Positions 16,752 to 26,814 of a stretch of DNA of 64,000 nucleotides are shown piece by piece (within the stretch, counting starts at the first letter, position 1; the number at the start of each line of letters is the position of its first letter). The notes under the pieces were generated by a model. The model had not been told where the DNA came from and made no database searches. It saw only the letters and a list, made by a program, of their open reading frames with translations. Source of the DNA: Devosia sp. (GTDB lineage Bacteria; Pseudomonadota; Alphaproteobacteria; Rhizobiales; Devosiaceae); the NCBI RefSeq assembly GCF_017307495.1, contig NZ_JAFKHE010000013.1, positions 186,001-250,000 on the forward strand, in the 5' to 3' direction. The position numbers and the translations under genes were made by a program.

Positions 16752-18986
16752 TCATGCCGCCGCCGCAGCGGGCGGTTGCGCCGGGCCTGCCGGCTTCGCC
16801 GCGACGATGGCGCCGTCGCCGCGCCCGACGAGGTAGGCCCTTGCCTCCGGCAGGAACATGGGCATGCTGATCAGATAGCCCTGGGCGAAGTCGCAGCCGT
16901 GGCTGGCCACGAAGCGATACTGCTCGTCGGTCTCGACGCCCTCGGCGACAACCTCCATCCCCAGGCTGTGGGCGAGCGAGGCGATGGCGCGCGCAATGAT
17001 CGCGTCGTCGCAGTCGGTGGCCACGTTCCGGATGAAGCTGCGGTCGATCTTCAGCCGATGCACGGGGAAGCGCTTGAGGTGCGACAGCGAGGCATAGCCC
17101 GTGCCGAAGTCGTCAAGGGCAATGCTGACCCCCGCGGCGTCGAGCTCGCGCAGGGTGGTGGCGATCGCCTCGCCGGAGCGGTCGAGCACTACGTTCTCAG
17201 TTACCTCGATCTCGAGCCAGCCCGGGCGCAGCCGCCTGCGCTTGGCCATGGCCAGCAGGCGCCGCGCGAAGCCGGGTTCCCTGAGCTGCGCCGCGGCCAC
17301 GTTCAAGGCCAGCCGTCCTGCCTCCAGGCCTTCGTCCAGCAGGTCCCGATGCGCGGCGAGCGCCTTGTCGATGAGGTGGTAGCCGAGCTGCACGATGAGC
17401 CCGGCCTCTTCGGCGGCAGCGATCATTTCGGACGGCGGCACGCGGGTCGCGCCGCGTTCCCAGCGGGCCAGCGCTTCGAAGCCGACGTGCCGGCCCGAGC
17501 GCAGGTCGACCTGCGGCTGCAGCGCCACGTCGATGCGATCCCTTGCGATGGCGACACGCAGCGCCTGCGTTACGCCCGCGAGGCGCTCGACGCTGCTGCG
17601 CATCTCCGGCCGGTAGAGTGCGAACGTGCGCCGTCCCTGTGCCTTGGCCTGATACAGGGCCAGATCTGCATGTTTCATCAGCTCGGTCGGCGTCGTGCCG
17701 TCGCGCGGATACAGCGCGATCCCGATGCTGCCCGACGGCACGACGTTCCTGCCGCCGATGCGAACCGGGACAGCCAGTGCCCGCAGCAGCTTCTCGGCCA
17801 TGCGCCGGGCGTCCGCCTCGACCTCGATGTTCCTCAGGATGAGGGCGAACTCGTCGCCGCCCAGGCGGGCGATCACGTCTGTCCGGCGGACTGTGCCGCG
17901 CAGGCGCGCGCCGACCTTGATCAGCAGGTCGTCCCCGGCATCGTGCCCGAGCGTGTCATTGACGAGCTTGAAGCTGTCCAGGTCGAGCAGCAGGAGCGCG
18001 AAACCGTGGTCCGCCTTGAGCGCCCGCGCCAGGCGGTCGCCGATGACGCGACGGTTGTAGAGCCCGGTCAGCGGATCGATCTCCGACTGTTCCTTGATCC
18101 GCCTCTCCGCCCGCTTGAGCTCGGTGATGTCCGTGCCTACGCCGACGACGTGCCCGGAAGCCGACCGCCGCTCCTGGACCTGGACCCAACGGTCGCCGCT
18201 CAGGTGCTGGATGATTGGCCGCGAGGGCCCGAGGTGCTCCTTCAGCCGGGCCGCAAGCCACGCCTCGCGAACCGACGGGTCGGCGGCAACATCGGCGAAC
18301 TGTCCCTGCTCGAGGGCATGTCTGAGGATGCTGCGCAGGCTGGCGCCCTCCGCGATGACTGCGGCTGCCCGGGGGTAGAGTTCGCGATAGGCCGAGTTGA
18401 ACAGGATCAGGCGATCGTTCGCATCGAACGCGGCAACGCCGTTGGGCAGCGCCTCGATCACGTCGCGCAGGAGGTTCTCGGCGGATTGGCGCTTCCTGTT
18501 TTCTTCGAGCAACGCCGACTCGACCTGCTTGCGCTGGGTGATGTCGTAGCGGATCGAGACGTAGCCAGTGATCTTCCCGGCCGGGTCGTGCCTCGGCACG
18601 ATCGTCGTATCGACCCAATAGAGCGAGCCGTCCTTGGCGCGGTTGCAGATGTCGCCATGCCAGGTTTCGCCGGATGATATGGTTCGCCACAGCGTCCAGA
18701 AGAACTGGCGCTCGTGCATCCCGGAGTTGAGGATGCTGTGCTTGCGGCCGATCAGTTCGACCCGCGAATACTGGCTGATCTCGCAGAACAGGTCGTTGAC
18801 TTCGGTGATCGTGCCGGCGCGATCGGTGATGCCGACGATCGCGTGTCGGTTGAGGGCGGCGCGATAGGAGTCGAGTTCGTTGCGGGCCTCGGACCCGGTA
18901 TCCCCCGAAAACGCGGGCAGCTCGAGTGAACCGAGGCCCTGGTCTGATGCAGCGCGAAATTGCGCTGACGCTGCGTGACGTCGCAT
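16752..18986 (-). CDS. PAS-GGDEF-EAL cyclic-di-GMP enzyme
   Basis: A cytoplasmic 744-residue protein with two PAS domains (about 45-155 and 170-290), a diguanylate cyclase domain and a phosphodiesterase domain. The GGDEF motif (RLGGDEF, 376-380) is intact and is preceded five residues earlier by the inhibitory I-site RRTD (367-370). The EAL motif (EALARW, 504) and downstream [10 protein letters not shown] and EGVET motifs are also intact, so either activity is possible. The ATG at 18986 follows AAGGCGAG. It diverges from the crp/fnr-like gene, and the 161 nt between them contain palindromes. Confidence 0.93.
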   Translation of the reverse strand: MRRHAASAQFRAASDQGLGSLELPAFSGDTGSEARNELDSYRAALNRHAIVGITDRAGTITEVNDLFCEISQYSRVELIGRKHSILNSGMHERQFFWTLWRTISSGETWHGDICNRAKDGSLYWVDTTIVPRHDPAGKITGYVSIRYDITQRKQVESALLEENRKRQSAENLLRDVIEALPNGVAAFDANDRLILFNSAYRELYPRAAAVIAEGASLRSILRHALEQGQFADVAADPSVREAWLAARLKEHLGPSRPIIQHLSGDRWVQVQERRSASGHVVGVGTDITELKRAERRIKEQSEIDPLTGLYNRRVIGDRLARALKADHGFALLLLDLDSFKLVNDTLGHDAGDDLLIKVGARLRGTVRRTDVIARLGGDEFALILRNIEVEADARRMAEKLLRALAVPVRIGGRNVVPSGSIGIALYPRDGTTPTELMKHADLALYQAKAQGRRTFALYRPEMRSSVERLAGVTQALRVAIARDRIDVALQPQVDLRSGRHVGFEALARWERGATRVPPSEMIAAAEEAGLIVQLGYHLIDKALAAHRDLLDEGLEAGRLALNVAAAQLREPGFARRLLAMAKRRRLRPGWLEIEVTENVVLDRSGEAIATTLRELDAAGVSIALDDFGTGYASLSHLKRFPVHRLKIDRSFIRNVATDCDDAIIARAIASLAHSLGMEVVAEGVETDEQYRFVASHGCDFAQGYLISMPMFLPEARAYLVGRGDGAIVAAKPAGPAQPPAAAAA

Positions 18987-19061
18987 GCAGGCTCGCCTTC
19001 TGGCTTGTGCAGAACACCACGGCGATCTTCGATCGCCTGTTTTCGGGGGACCCTTTGGTGT

Positions 19062-19120
19062 ATAATATCGTACGTTAATGTGTTCGGTGTCGCGCTTTTC
19101 AATGTACGAGACCGTACATT
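19062..19120 (+). promoter_or_regulatory. Promoter -10 and palindromic operators upstream of crp/fnr-like gene
   Basis: A consensus -10 TATAAT lies at 19062-19067 on the plus strand; the -35 is weak. CGTACG (19070-19075) sits near the predicted start point. Further down, 19101-19120 is a perfect palindrome, AATGTACG-AGAC-CGTACATT. The shared GTACG core suggests one regulator binding twice. This is not the canonical Crp or Fnr half-site. Confidence 0.55.
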
Positions 19121-19147
19121 CAAGAAGTTACCCGGAAGTAAACTAGA

Positions 19148-19858
19148 TTGAACCACGAACCGATATTCTGGGGTGAGACGGAAATCCGGAATCGTCTGCT
19201 GTTGTCGCTCCGACCAGCTGCGCAGGATTTCATGGCCAGCCGTATCGTCACGCGCCCGTTTGGCGCCGGCGAAGTCATCTACAAGGACGGCGGCGCCTTC
19301 ACGCACGCCGTCTTTCCGCATGCCGGCGTCCTTTCTCTCATGGCCTACATGGGAGACGGCAAGAGTGTTGAAAAAGCCTCCATCGGGCTCGAGGGTTTCC
19401 TTGGCTTTGTCATGATCATGGGTGGCGGCGACCGGGCCATCAGCACCTCTGTTGGGCAGGTACCGGGATATGCCTCGTGGTTGTCTGTGGCTGATCTCGA
19501 CGAAGCGCTGAGCGAGTTCATCTGCGTGCGCGAGACGATGCTCAGGTATGGCCGCCTGCTCATCTCGCAGACCATGGAGTCGGTCGCCTGCAACAGCCTG
19601 CATTCGGCCGAGCAGCGGATTGTTCGCTGGCTCCTGCACGCTCATGACCGCGTGGAGAGCGAGCGCTTCGCGATCACCCAGCAGGCAATTGCCGAAGTCC
19701 TCGGACTGCGCCGCGCCACCGTCAGCGTGACCTGTTCCAGGCTGCAGGAAGAGGGGGCCCTCGACTACTCGAGGGGCATCCTCACCATCGCGAACCGGGC
19801 GCTGCTCGAGGCTCGGGCCTGCGAATGCTACCAGCGCATCCGCAGGTTCGCAGTGTAA
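19148..19858 (+). CDS. Crp/Fnr-family transcriptional regulator
   Basis: A 236-residue regulator with an N-terminal cyclic-nucleotide-binding-like beta roll. Its C-terminal winged helix-turn-helix reads ITQQAIAEVLGLRRATVSVTC (HTH_Crp_2). The N-terminal cysteines that hold an Fe-S cluster in Fnr are absent, so it is not an Fnr-type oxygen sensor; a ligand cannot be assigned. Translation starts at a TTG at 19148 with GGAAG upstream. Its neighbours are a c-di-GMP enzyme (divergent) and a universal stress protein (convergent). Confidence 0.9.
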   Translation: MNHEPIFWGETEIRNRLLLSLRPAAQDFMASRIVTRPFGAGEVIYKDGGAFTHAVFPHAGVLSLMAYMGDGKSVEKASIGLEGFLGFVMIMGGGDRAISTSVGQVPGYASWLSVADLDEALSEFICVRETMLRYGRLLISQTMESVACNSLHSAEQRIVRWLLHAHDRVESERFAITQQAIAEVLGLRRATVSVTCSRLQEEGALDYSRGILTIANRALLEARACECYQRIRRFAV

Positions 19859-19894
19859 TGGAACGTCGGTCCGGCGCGGCGGCCGGGCCGGCGG

Positions 19895-20764
19895 TCAGAC
19901 CTTGCGGCGAGCCACCAGCACGTCGCAGCTGACCAGGGACATGATGTCCATCGCGGTGCTGCCCAGCAGCACATCCATGATGCCCGAGTGCCCGTAGGTG
20001 CCCGTCACGACCAGGTCGATATCCCGGTCGGTGACCAGTTTCGCCAGGATGGGCGCGGGCGCTCCCAGCTCGGCGATGATCTCCACCTGCGCGGCGGCAG
20101 CCGCACCCGCAGCCGCCACCAGCATCGCCCTGCACTCCTCGATGACCCCGGGGCGCATCGTGCGCTCCAGTTCTGCCCGATCGCCGGCAAGACCGCGATA
20201 GGGGATGTCGAAGGCATTGAACAGCGTCAGCCGGCCCGGCCCGAACAGGCCCAGCGCCAGATCCAGCGCGGCATGCGAGGTATCCGTCAGGTCGGTCGCC
20301 ACGACGACCCGGCGCGGCGGCCCGACCGGGCGCTTCTTGACGACCAGGAGCGGTGCAGGCGCCTTCTGGGCCAGCACCGGGACCAGGGCTCCCAGGTCAT
20401 CACGGCCATAGAAATCCTCGCGGGCGATGCCGGTGATGATCAGGTCCGTCCGCTCGCGGGCCGCCGCTGCCAGGATCACCTCCTGCGGGGTGCCGACCTT
20501 GACTTCGATGGCCGTGTCGACGCCTTCCCAGCCGGGATAGTCGAACTGCAGCTTCATGCGCGCCGCCTGCACCGGATCGGCGCCCCGGCGCCAGGACGGG
20601 TGATCCGTGACGCGTTCCCGCTCTTCGACGGCATGCACGATCAGCAGGCGAGCGTTCCATTGCCGTGCGAGGCTGACGGCGCGATCGAAGGCGCGATCCG
20701 TCCTGGCGGTCAGGTCGGTGGCAAGCGTGATGTGGCCAAGCGTGATGCGCGGCGCCTCGGACAT
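19895..20764 (-). CDS. Universal stress protein, tandem UspA domains
   Basis: A 289-residue cytoplasmic protein with two UspA domains (about 8-145 and 150-289). The second carries an ATP-binding signature G-x2-G-x9-GS (GTYGHSGIMDVLLGSTA). The first has lost it (GIAREDFYGRDDLGA), so only one nucleotide site is expected. The ATG at 20764 has GGGAGG 9 nt upstream. It follows the Mrp operon by 79 nt on the same strand and may be co-transcribed, which suits a stress or salt context. Confidence 0.93.
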   Translation of the reverse strand: MSEAPRITLGHITLATDLTARTDRAFDRAVSLARQWNARLLIVHAVEERERVTDHPSWRRGADPVQAARMKLQFDYPGWEGVDTAIEVKVGTPQEVILAAAARERTDLIITGIAREDFYGRDDLGALVPVLAQKAPAPLLVVKKRPVGPPRRVVVATDLTDTSHAALDLALGLFGPGRLTLFNAFDIPYRGLAGDRAELERTMRPGVIEECRAMLVAAAGAAAAAQVEIIAELGAPAPILAKLVTDRDIDLVVTGTYGHSGIMDVLLGSTAMDIMSLVSCDVLVARRKV

Positions 20765-20843
20765 GTTCAGGCCCTCCCGGTAGGTCGTCTCCAATACATA
20801 GGCCCTGCAACTGAACGCCAACCGCGCGCCGCGCGCAACCGGC

Positions 20844-21215
20844 TCACGGCTTCGGCGCGTCCTCGGTGGACCGCGGCAGGGCCGGAACGTCCGGATTGCC
20901 TTCGGCCACGTCGCGGTAGAGCGCCGCACGGGCGAGCAGCACCAGCGTCACCGGGGTGGTGACGAGGACCATGATGAGGATCAGGACCTCGTGCACCACG
21001 GGCCGTCCGAGCACGAGCGACGAGTGCAGCGACGAGGCGAGCAGGATCAGGGCCGTCCCCATGCTCGTGCCCAGGGTCGGGGCGTGGATTCGCTGGTAGA
21101 ACGTTGCGAGCCGCACCAGGCCGACAGTGCCGATGAACGTCACTACGGCGCCAGCCAGCACGACCAGTGCAATGACCGCCTGCAGCCACTCGGGCGGCGA
21201 GAATGTGCCGGTCAT
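20844..21215 (-). CDS. mrpG: Mrp Na+/H+ antiporter subunit G
   Basis: Small membrane subunit (123 aa) of the Mrp/Pha multisubunit cation/proton antiporter. Three hydrophobic segments and the MnhG hallmark FYQRIHAPTLGTSMGTALIL are visible. The ATG overlaps the mrpF stop by 4 nt. It is the last gene of the six-gene operon. Confidence 0.95.
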   Translation of the reverse strand: MTGTFSPPEWLQAVIALVVLAGAVVTFIGTVGLVRLATFYQRIHAPTLGTSMGTALILLASSLHSSLVLGRPVVHEVLILIMVLVTTPVTLVLLARAALYRDVAEGNPDVPALPRSTEDAPKP

Positions 21216-21493
21216 TCGATCACCTCGCCGCGCATGAGGAATTTGGCGAGGGCCAGCGTCGACACGAAACTGAGCGCGCCGAGGACGAGCGCGATCTCGA
21301 AGTAGAGCAGCCCTCCCGAGCGCATCCCGAAAATGACGAGCAGGAGCATGGCGCTGAGGTAGATGCTGTCGAGCGCGAGGACCCGGTCCTGGGCGCGGGG
21401 GCCACGCAGGAGCCGCCAGCAGCCGGCCGCCATCGCCAGGGCGAGGATGACCTGGGCGGCGACATACATCCCCTCGATCACCGCAGCCATCAT
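21212..21493 (-). CDS. mrpF: Mrp antiporter subunit F
   Basis: A 93-residue, three-helix membrane subunit with the MnhF signature GPRAQDRVLALDSIYLSAM. The start overlaps the mrpE stop by 4 nt (ATGA), and the stop overlaps the mrpG start by 4 nt, consistent with coupled translation of the complex. Confidence 0.95.
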   Translation of the reverse strand: MMAAVIEGMYVAAQVILALAMAAGCWRLLRGPRAQDRVLALDSIYLSAMLLLVIFGMRSGGLLYFEIALVLGALSFVSTLALAKFLMRGEVIE

Positions 21494-21969
21494 TGCAGAA
21501 TCTCCACCAGCCGTCGTTCGTAGGTTCGCTTGAAGTCGTCCGCCCAGGCAAGCTTGTCAGCCGTGTCGAGCACGTGGATCGTGACCACGTTGCGCTTCGA
21601 GTCATGCCGGATCCATGCGCTGCCAGGCGTCGCCGTCACGATGCAGGCGAGCACCGCAAGGCCGTTTTCGTCGGTCAGCTCGAGCGGGATGTTGACGAAG
21701 GCGGAACGCGCCGGCCTGCCGCTCAGGATCAGCCGCAGGACGTCGATGTTGGATCGCACGACATCCCTGACCAGGAGCCCGGCCAGCGTTGCGACGATGG
21801 CGAGGTGGCGGATCCTCGACGTCGGCGGTGCCACCGGCGTCACCGCCCAGCAGGCGAGGGTGGCGACGATGACGCCGAGCAGCAGCTGCGCCGGGGCGAC
21901 ACTGCCGTTGAGCAGCAGCCACATGGCCAGCAAAGCCAACCAGAGCAGCGGGAAGCGCACTAGGTTCAT
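21490..21969 (-). CDS. mrpE: Mrp antiporter subunit E
   Basis: A 159-residue membrane subunit. N-terminal helices are followed by a soluble C-terminal part with the MnhE features VNIPLELTDENGLAVLA, TATPGSAWI and ILQ. Overlaps of 4 nt link it to mrpD upstream and mrpF downstream. Confidence 0.95.
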   Translation of the reverse strand: MNLVRFPLLWLALLAMWLLLNGSVAPAQLLLGVIVATLACWAVTPVAPPTSRIRHLAIVATLAGLLVRDVVRSNIDVLRLILSGRPARSAFVNIPLELTDENGLAVLACIVTATPGSAWIRHDSKRNVVTIHVLDTADKLAWADDFKRTYERRLVEILQ

Positions 21970-23561
21970 GGCCGTGCCCCGTTGTGCAGGTCGCCCAGCA
22001 CCTGCTGCGTGTACTGGCCGGGCGCATGAAGGGAGGTCGCCGCCGCCTGCATGAAGTCCATCACCGGCTGGGCGTACACCGTCAGGGTCACGCCGAGGCC
22101 GAGCAGCAGCACCACGGGGGTGATCTCGACCCAGCGAATGGCCGGAAGGGAGCCTCCCAGCGAGACCCAGAACGTGTTGATGCCCGTGCGCATGAGCGCG
22201 ACGGTTGCCGCCAGCCCGGACACGATCAGCGCGCCGGCCAGCACCCAGACCCCGGTCGCAATTCCGGCGCCGCCATCGATGCCGAACAGCGCGTGGATGA
22301 TCGCGAACTTGCCGAGGAAGCCGGAGAGCGGGGGCATGCCGGCGATCAGGATGGCACAGCAGGCAAAGGCGACGCCGAGCGCCGCGAATGATCCGGGCGT
22401 GGCCACGCCCACCTCCTGTTCGTGCTCAGGATCCTCGTCGTCGCCATAGGCTTCGAGCGTGACCGCGAGGACATCGTCGCCCGGCGAGCGGCCGCGCTCC
22501 ATCAGTTCCACCAGCAGGAACAGGCAGGACAGCCCCAAGGTCGAGCTGACGAGGTAATACAGCGCACCGGCCGTCACGCCGGCATTCTCGTAGCCGATGA
22601 CGGCGAGCAGCGTGCCGGACGAGACGATCACGCTGAAGCAGGCGATGCGCGCGACGCCCTGCGAGGCCAGGACACCGACTGTGCCGAAGGCGACGGTGGC
22701 GAGGCCCCCATATTGCAGCACCAGGTCGCCGAAATGCGCCGACGCCCCGGAACCCTCGCCGAACAGCAGCGAGGTGAGCCGCATGACGACATAGACGCCG
22801 ACCTTGCTCATGATGGCAAACATGGCGGCGACGGGCGGGGCCGCAGCCGCATAGGTGGTCGGGAGCCACATGCCCAGGGGCCACATTCCGGCCTTGACCA
22901 GAAAGGCGATGCCCAGGATCGCGGCGCCCGTCTGCAGCAGCGCCAGGTCCGACCCCGACAGCAGCGGGATGCGAACGGCGAGGTCCGCCATGTTCAGCGT
23001 CCCCGCAACGCCGTAGATCGCGGTGGCGCCGATCAGGAACAGCGAGGAGGTCGCGAGGTTCATCGCGATATAGTGCAGGCTGGCCTTGACCCGCGACCGG
23101 CCCGAACCGTGCAGGGCCAGTCCATAGGAGGCCGCCAGCATCACCTCGAAGAAGACGAACAGGTTGAACAGGTCGCCGGTGAGGAAGGCACCGTTCAGCC
23201 CCATCAGCAGGAGCTGGAACAGGCTGTGGAAGTGCTGGCCCGCCCGGTGCCACCGGGCAGCCGAGAAGATGATCGCACCGAGCGCCAGCACCGAGGTCAG
23301 CGCGACCATGAGCGCCGATAGCCGGTCGACCACGAGCACGATGCCGTAGGGGGCCGGCCAGTCGCCGATCTGGTAGGCGATGATGCGGGCCGGATCGCTG
23401 GTCGAGCCCGCCAGCAGCACCAGGCCGGTCGCGACCAGCAGCAGGGTTGCGACGATGTTGATCACCAGCTTGACGGTGTGATGCCGGTCCTCGATCAGGA
23501 CCAGCGCCGCACCCGCAAGTAGCGGCAGGACAATGGGCAGGACAGCCAGATGTTGCTCCAT
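21966..23561 (-). CDS. mrpD: Mrp antiporter subunit D
   Basis: A 531-residue subunit related to complex I NuoM/NuoN, with about 14 helices. The proton-translocation region (LVKAGMWPLGMWLPTTYAAA) carries the conserved Lys, and a conserved Glu lies in FVFFEVMLAASYG. The ATG at 23561 shares one base with the mrpC stop (TGATG). A longer in-frame extension to 23975 overlaps mrpC and lacks membrane character, so I reject it. The cytoplasmic insertion rich in acidic residues (EAYGDDEDPEHEQE) is typical of rhizobial versions. Confidence 0.96.
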   Translation of the reverse strand: MEQHLAVLPIVLPLLAGAALVLIEDRHHTVKLVINIVATLLLVATGLVLLAGSTSDPARIIAYQIGDWPAPYGIVLVVDRLSALMVALTSVLALGAIIFSAARWHRAGQHFHSLFQLLLMGLNGAFLTGDLFNLFVFFEVMLAASYGLALHGSGRSRVKASLHYIAMNLATSSLFLIGATAIYGVAGTLNMADLAVRIPLLSGSDLALLQTGAAILGIAFLVKAGMWPLGMWLPTTYAAAAPPVAAMFAIMSKVGVYVVMRLTSLLFGEGSGASAHFGDLVLQYGGLATVAFGTVGVLASQGVARIACFSVIVSSGTLLAVIGYENAGVTAGALYYLVSSTLGLSCLFLLVELMERGRSPGDDVLAVTLEAYGDDEDPEHEQEVGVATPGSFAALGVAFACCAILIAGMPPLSGFLGKFAIIHALFGIDGGAGIATGVWVLAGALIVSGLAATVALMRTGINTFWVSLGGSLPAIRWVEITPVVLLLGLGVTLTVYAQPVMDFMQAAATSLHAPGQYTQQVLGDLHNGARP

Positions 23562-23893
23562 CAGCGTTCCTGCCCGTCGACATGGTCGGTGCCGGTCAGC
23601 CCGCGCGAGGCGAGGAGCACGACAAGGAAAAGCGCGGTCATGGCAAAGCCGATGACGATGGCCGTGAGGACGAGCGACTGCGGCACGGGATCGGCATAGG
23701 CGGTCACCGCCGAAACCCCGTCCAGGATCGGCGCAGCGTTGCTGCGCAACCTGCCCATGCCGAAGATGAACAGGTTCACTGCATAGGACAGCAGCGACAA
23801 TCCGATGATCACCTGGAAGGTGCGCGGCCGCAGGATGAGCCAGACGCCGGACCCCGCGAGCACTCCGATGCCGATGGCGATGACGGCTTCCAT
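23561..23893 (-). CDS. mrpC: Mrp antiporter subunit C
   Basis: A 110-residue, three-helix subunit homologous to complex I NuoK, with GIGVLAGSGVWLILRPR and GLSLLSYAVNLFIFGMG. It starts at the ATG at 23893, sharing one base with the stop of the AB fusion gene. It is required for assembly of the A-D core in characterised Mrp systems. Confidence 0.96.
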   Translation of the reverse strand: MEAVIAIGIGVLAGSGVWLILRPRTFQVIIGLSLLSYAVNLFIFGMGRLRSNAAPILDGVSAVTAYADPVPQSLVLTAIVIGFAMTALFLVVLLASRGLTGTDHVDGQER

Positions 23894-26814
23894 CAGCGGA
23901 CCTCCCCGGATGCGCCGGCTGCTGGTCGCGCGGTCGGCCTGGCGTTGCGGATGGACTGGTGCGCCAGGGCGACAAGGATCAGCACCGTTGCCCCGACCAC
24001 CAGCACGAACACGCCGAAGTCGAACGCGAGAGCGCTGGCCAGGGGCACGCGGCCGAACATCGGCAGGTCGAGATACTGGAAGCTCGAGGTCAGGAACGGA
24101 TGGTCGAACAGCAGCGCGGCTGCGCCGGTCAGCAACGCCACCAGCAGGCCGCTTCCGATCCACAGCGTCGGCCTGATACGGAGCCGGTCTTCGACCCACC
24201 GCGTGCCGCCCGCCAGGTACTGCAGGATGAAGCCCGTCGACAGCGTGATGCCGGCGATGAAGCCGCCGCCCGGCAGGTCGTGCCCGCGCAGGAACAGGTA
24301 GATCGACAGCACGATGATGACGGGGAACATCCAGCGCATGATCACGGCGGGAACCCGCAGGAAGTCGGACACGATCGAGCCTTCCTCGTCGGTGCGCGCC
24401 GCCTCGTACTGGCTCTGGATCCGCTGCTGCTCGGGCCGGTCGATGCTGTCGGCGGCGGGGCGGAAGCGGCGCAGCAGGGCGAAGGTGGTGAGGGCCACGA
24501 TCCCCAGCACGGTGATCTCGCCCAGGGTATCGAAGCCGCGGAAGTCGACGAGGATGACATTGACGACGTTGTGCCCGCCGCCCAGTACGTAGGCGTTCTT
24601 GAGGAAGAACCTCGAGATGCTCTGGGGCGCATCGCTCGTCATCATGGCATAGGCGAAGAAGGCCATCCCCGCCCCGGCCACGCCCGCCATGACGAAGTCG
24701 CGCGCCCGGCGCAGCCGTGCCCCGCGGGAGGTCGCCACGTCGATGGGGACATTCTCCAGCCGGTTGGGGAGCCAGCGCAGGCCGAGCAGGATGAGGATGG
24801 TGGTCACGACTTCGACGAGGATCTGCGTCAGGGCCAGGTCCGGCGCCGAATACCAGGCGAAGGTGACGACGGTGGCCAGGCCCGCGCCACCCATGAGGAT
24901 CAGCGCCATCAGCCTGTGGTACTTGGCCTGAATGGCGGCTCCGACGGCGCAGACGCTGCCGAGCAGCCACACCAGGGCGAGAACCGGATCGAGGCCGTCG
25001 AGCGACAGCCCCGGCGCAATCGGCCCGGCGAGCAGCGGGATCGCCCCCGCCACGATCGCGAGACCGACCAGCAGGGCGAGCTGCGGTTGCAGTCGCCGTG
25101 TCCCCAGCAGGCGCTCGAGCGCTGGGGCCAGTCGCGCCGACAGCAGCAGCAGGAGCCGCTCGAAGATGCGCGGTCCGACCAGGTGGCCGATGAAGGGTGG
25201 ACTATCCACGCCCCGCGCCAGGTAGCCATGCAGCAGGCGGTAGAGGATGATGCCACCGACCAGCGCGATGGCGCTCATCATCAGCGGAACATCGAACCCG
25301 TGCCACACGGCCAGGCTGTAGGAGGGCGTATCGGCGCCGAGGACGGACCGCACGGCGGTCTCGAGATAGGGCCCGATCGTCAGCCCGGGGACCACGCCGA
25401 CCAGCAGGCAGAGCAGCACGAGGATCTCGATCGGTCGGCGCATCAGGGCCGGCGGCTCGTGCGGGACGCGGTCGAGCAGGGTCGGCGGCGGGCCCATGAA
25501 CACGTCGTGGATGAAGCGCACCGAATAGGTCACGGCGAACAGGCTGGCCAGCACCGCGACGAACGGCAGCGACACGTCGACGAACGGATTGGCGTTCTTG
25601 AGGGCGGTCTCGGCGAAGAACATCTCCTTGGAGAGGAAGCCGTTGAGCAGGGGAACGCCGGCCATGGCCGCGGCGGCGACGGTGGCGAGCGTTCCGGTGA
25701 AGGGCATGTAGCGGAACAGTCCGCTGAGCTTGCGGAAGTCACGCGTGCCGGTCTCGTGGTCGATGATCCCGGCGGCCATGAACAGCGAGGCCTTGAACGT
25801 GGCATGGTTGGCAATGTGGAAGACCGCCGCCACCAGGGCGAGCGGCGAGCTCATTCCGATGAGTGTCGTGATCAGGCCGAGATGGCTGATGGTCGAGTAG
25901 GCGAGCAACCCCTTGAGGTCGCGCTGGAAGACAGCCGAGTAGGCGCCGATGAGCAGGGTGACAAGCCCGGTATAGGTGACGATCCACACCCACGGTCCGG
26001 TGCCCGACATCACCGGCGACAGCAGCACGAGCAGGTAGACGCCCGCCTTCACCATGGTGGCGGAATGCAGGTAGGCCGAGACCGGTGTCGGCGCGGCCAT
26101 GGCTCGCGGCAGCCAGAACTGGAAAGGGAACTGCGCGCTCTTGGTGAATGCGCCGACCAGCACCAGCAGCAGGGTGGGCAGGTACAGCTGATGGTTCCGA
26201 ATCGCCTCGCCGGACGCCAGCACCGTGTCGATGTCGTAGCTGCCGACGATGTGTCCGATCAGCAGCATTGCGAGAAAGAGCGCGAGGCCTCCGGTGCCAG
26301 TGACGATCAGCGCCATGCGTGCCCCGTCCCGGGCACTCGCGTAGGTGTGCCAGTAGCCGATCAGCAGGAAGGAAAAGATGCTGGTGAGCTCCCAGAAGAT
26401 GACCAGCTGGATGAGGTTGCCCGAAAGCACGATGCCCAGCATCGCCCCCATGAACCCGAGAAACAGCGAGAAGAACCGCGCCACCGGCTCGTCGGGCTGC
26501 AGGTAGTAGCGCGCGTAGAGGACCACGAGAAAGCCGATGCCCGTGATCATCGCGGCGAACATCCAGGACAACCCGTTGAGGCGCAGCACGATGGTCAGGC
26601 CCAGGTCGGGCAGCCAGGCCAGTTCGTGCCGCAGCGTCCCGCCCGCGGCAATCGCCGGATACAGCCAGAGCACAATCGCAAAGCCGATGAGCGCAACGCT
26701 GCCGGCGAGCGCGGCAGCGGTGTTGCGCGCCCAGGCTGTGGGAATGAACAGCGTGACCAATGCGACCACGAAGGGCAGGGCCAGCAGGAGTGTGGGGAGC
26801 GCAGCGGCGGGCAT
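23893..26814 (-). CDS. mrpA: Mrp antiporter fused subunits A and B
   Basis: A 973-residue protein. The N-terminal ~780 residues are MnhA (NuoL-like): SIFSFLLIGYWHTYASARDGARMAL and LHSATMVKAGVYLLVLLSPV include the conserved proton-path residues. The last ~140 residues are the MnhB domain (FPVIIVLSIYLFLRGHDLPGGGFIAG). The A/B fusion is the group 2 (PhaAB) arrangement known from rhizobia. It heads the operon AB-C-D-E-F-G, all genes overlapping by 1 or 4 nt. The complex exchanges Na+ (or K+) for H+ in alkaline or saline conditions. The ATG at 26814 has only a weak ribosome-binding site. Confidence 0.96.
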   Translation of the reverse strand: MPAAALPTLLLALPFVVALVTLFIPTAWARNTAAALAGSVALIGFAIVLWLYPAIAAGGTLRHELAWLPDLGLTIVLRLNGLSWMFAAMITGIGFLVVLYARYYLQPDEPVARFFSLFLGFMGAMLGIVLSGNLIQLVIFWELTSIFSFLLIGYWHTYASARDGARMALIVTGTGGLALFLAMLLIGHIVGSYDIDTVLASGEAIRNHQLYLPTLLLVLVGAFTKSAQFPFQFWLPRAMAAPTPVSAYLHSATMVKAGVYLLVLLSPVMSGTGPWVWIVTYTGLVTLLIGAYSAVFQRDLKGLLAYSTISHLGLITTLIGMSSPLALVAAVFHIANHATFKASLFMAAGIIDHETGTRDFRKLSGLFRYMPFTGTLATVAAAAMAGVPLLNGFLSKEMFFAETALKNANPFVDVSLPFVAVLASLFAVTYSVRFIHDVFMGPPPTLLDRVPHEPPALMRRPIEILVLLCLLVGVVPGLTIGPYLETAVRSVLGADTPSYSLAVWHGFDVPLMMSAIALVGGIILYRLLHGYLARGVDSPPFIGHLVGPRIFERLLLLLSARLAPALERLLGTRRLQPQLALLVGLAIVAGAIPLLAGPIAPGLSLDGLDPVLALVWLLGSVCAVGAAIQAKYHRLMALILMGGAGLATVVTFAWYSAPDLALTQILVEVVTTILILLGLRWLPNRLENVPIDVATSRGARLRRARDFVMAGVAGAGMAFFAYAMMTSDAPQSISRFFLKNAYVLGGGHNVVNVILVDFRGFDTLGEITVLGIVALTTFALLRRFRPAADSIDRPEQQRIQSQYEAARTDEEGSIVSDFLRVPAVIMRWMFPVIIVLSIYLFLRGHDLPGGGFIAGITLSTGFILQYLAGGTRWVEDRLRIRPTLWIGSGLLVALLTGAAALLFDHPFLTSSFQYLDLPMFGRVPLASALAFDFGVFVLVVGATVLILVALAHQSIRNARPTARPAAGASGEVR

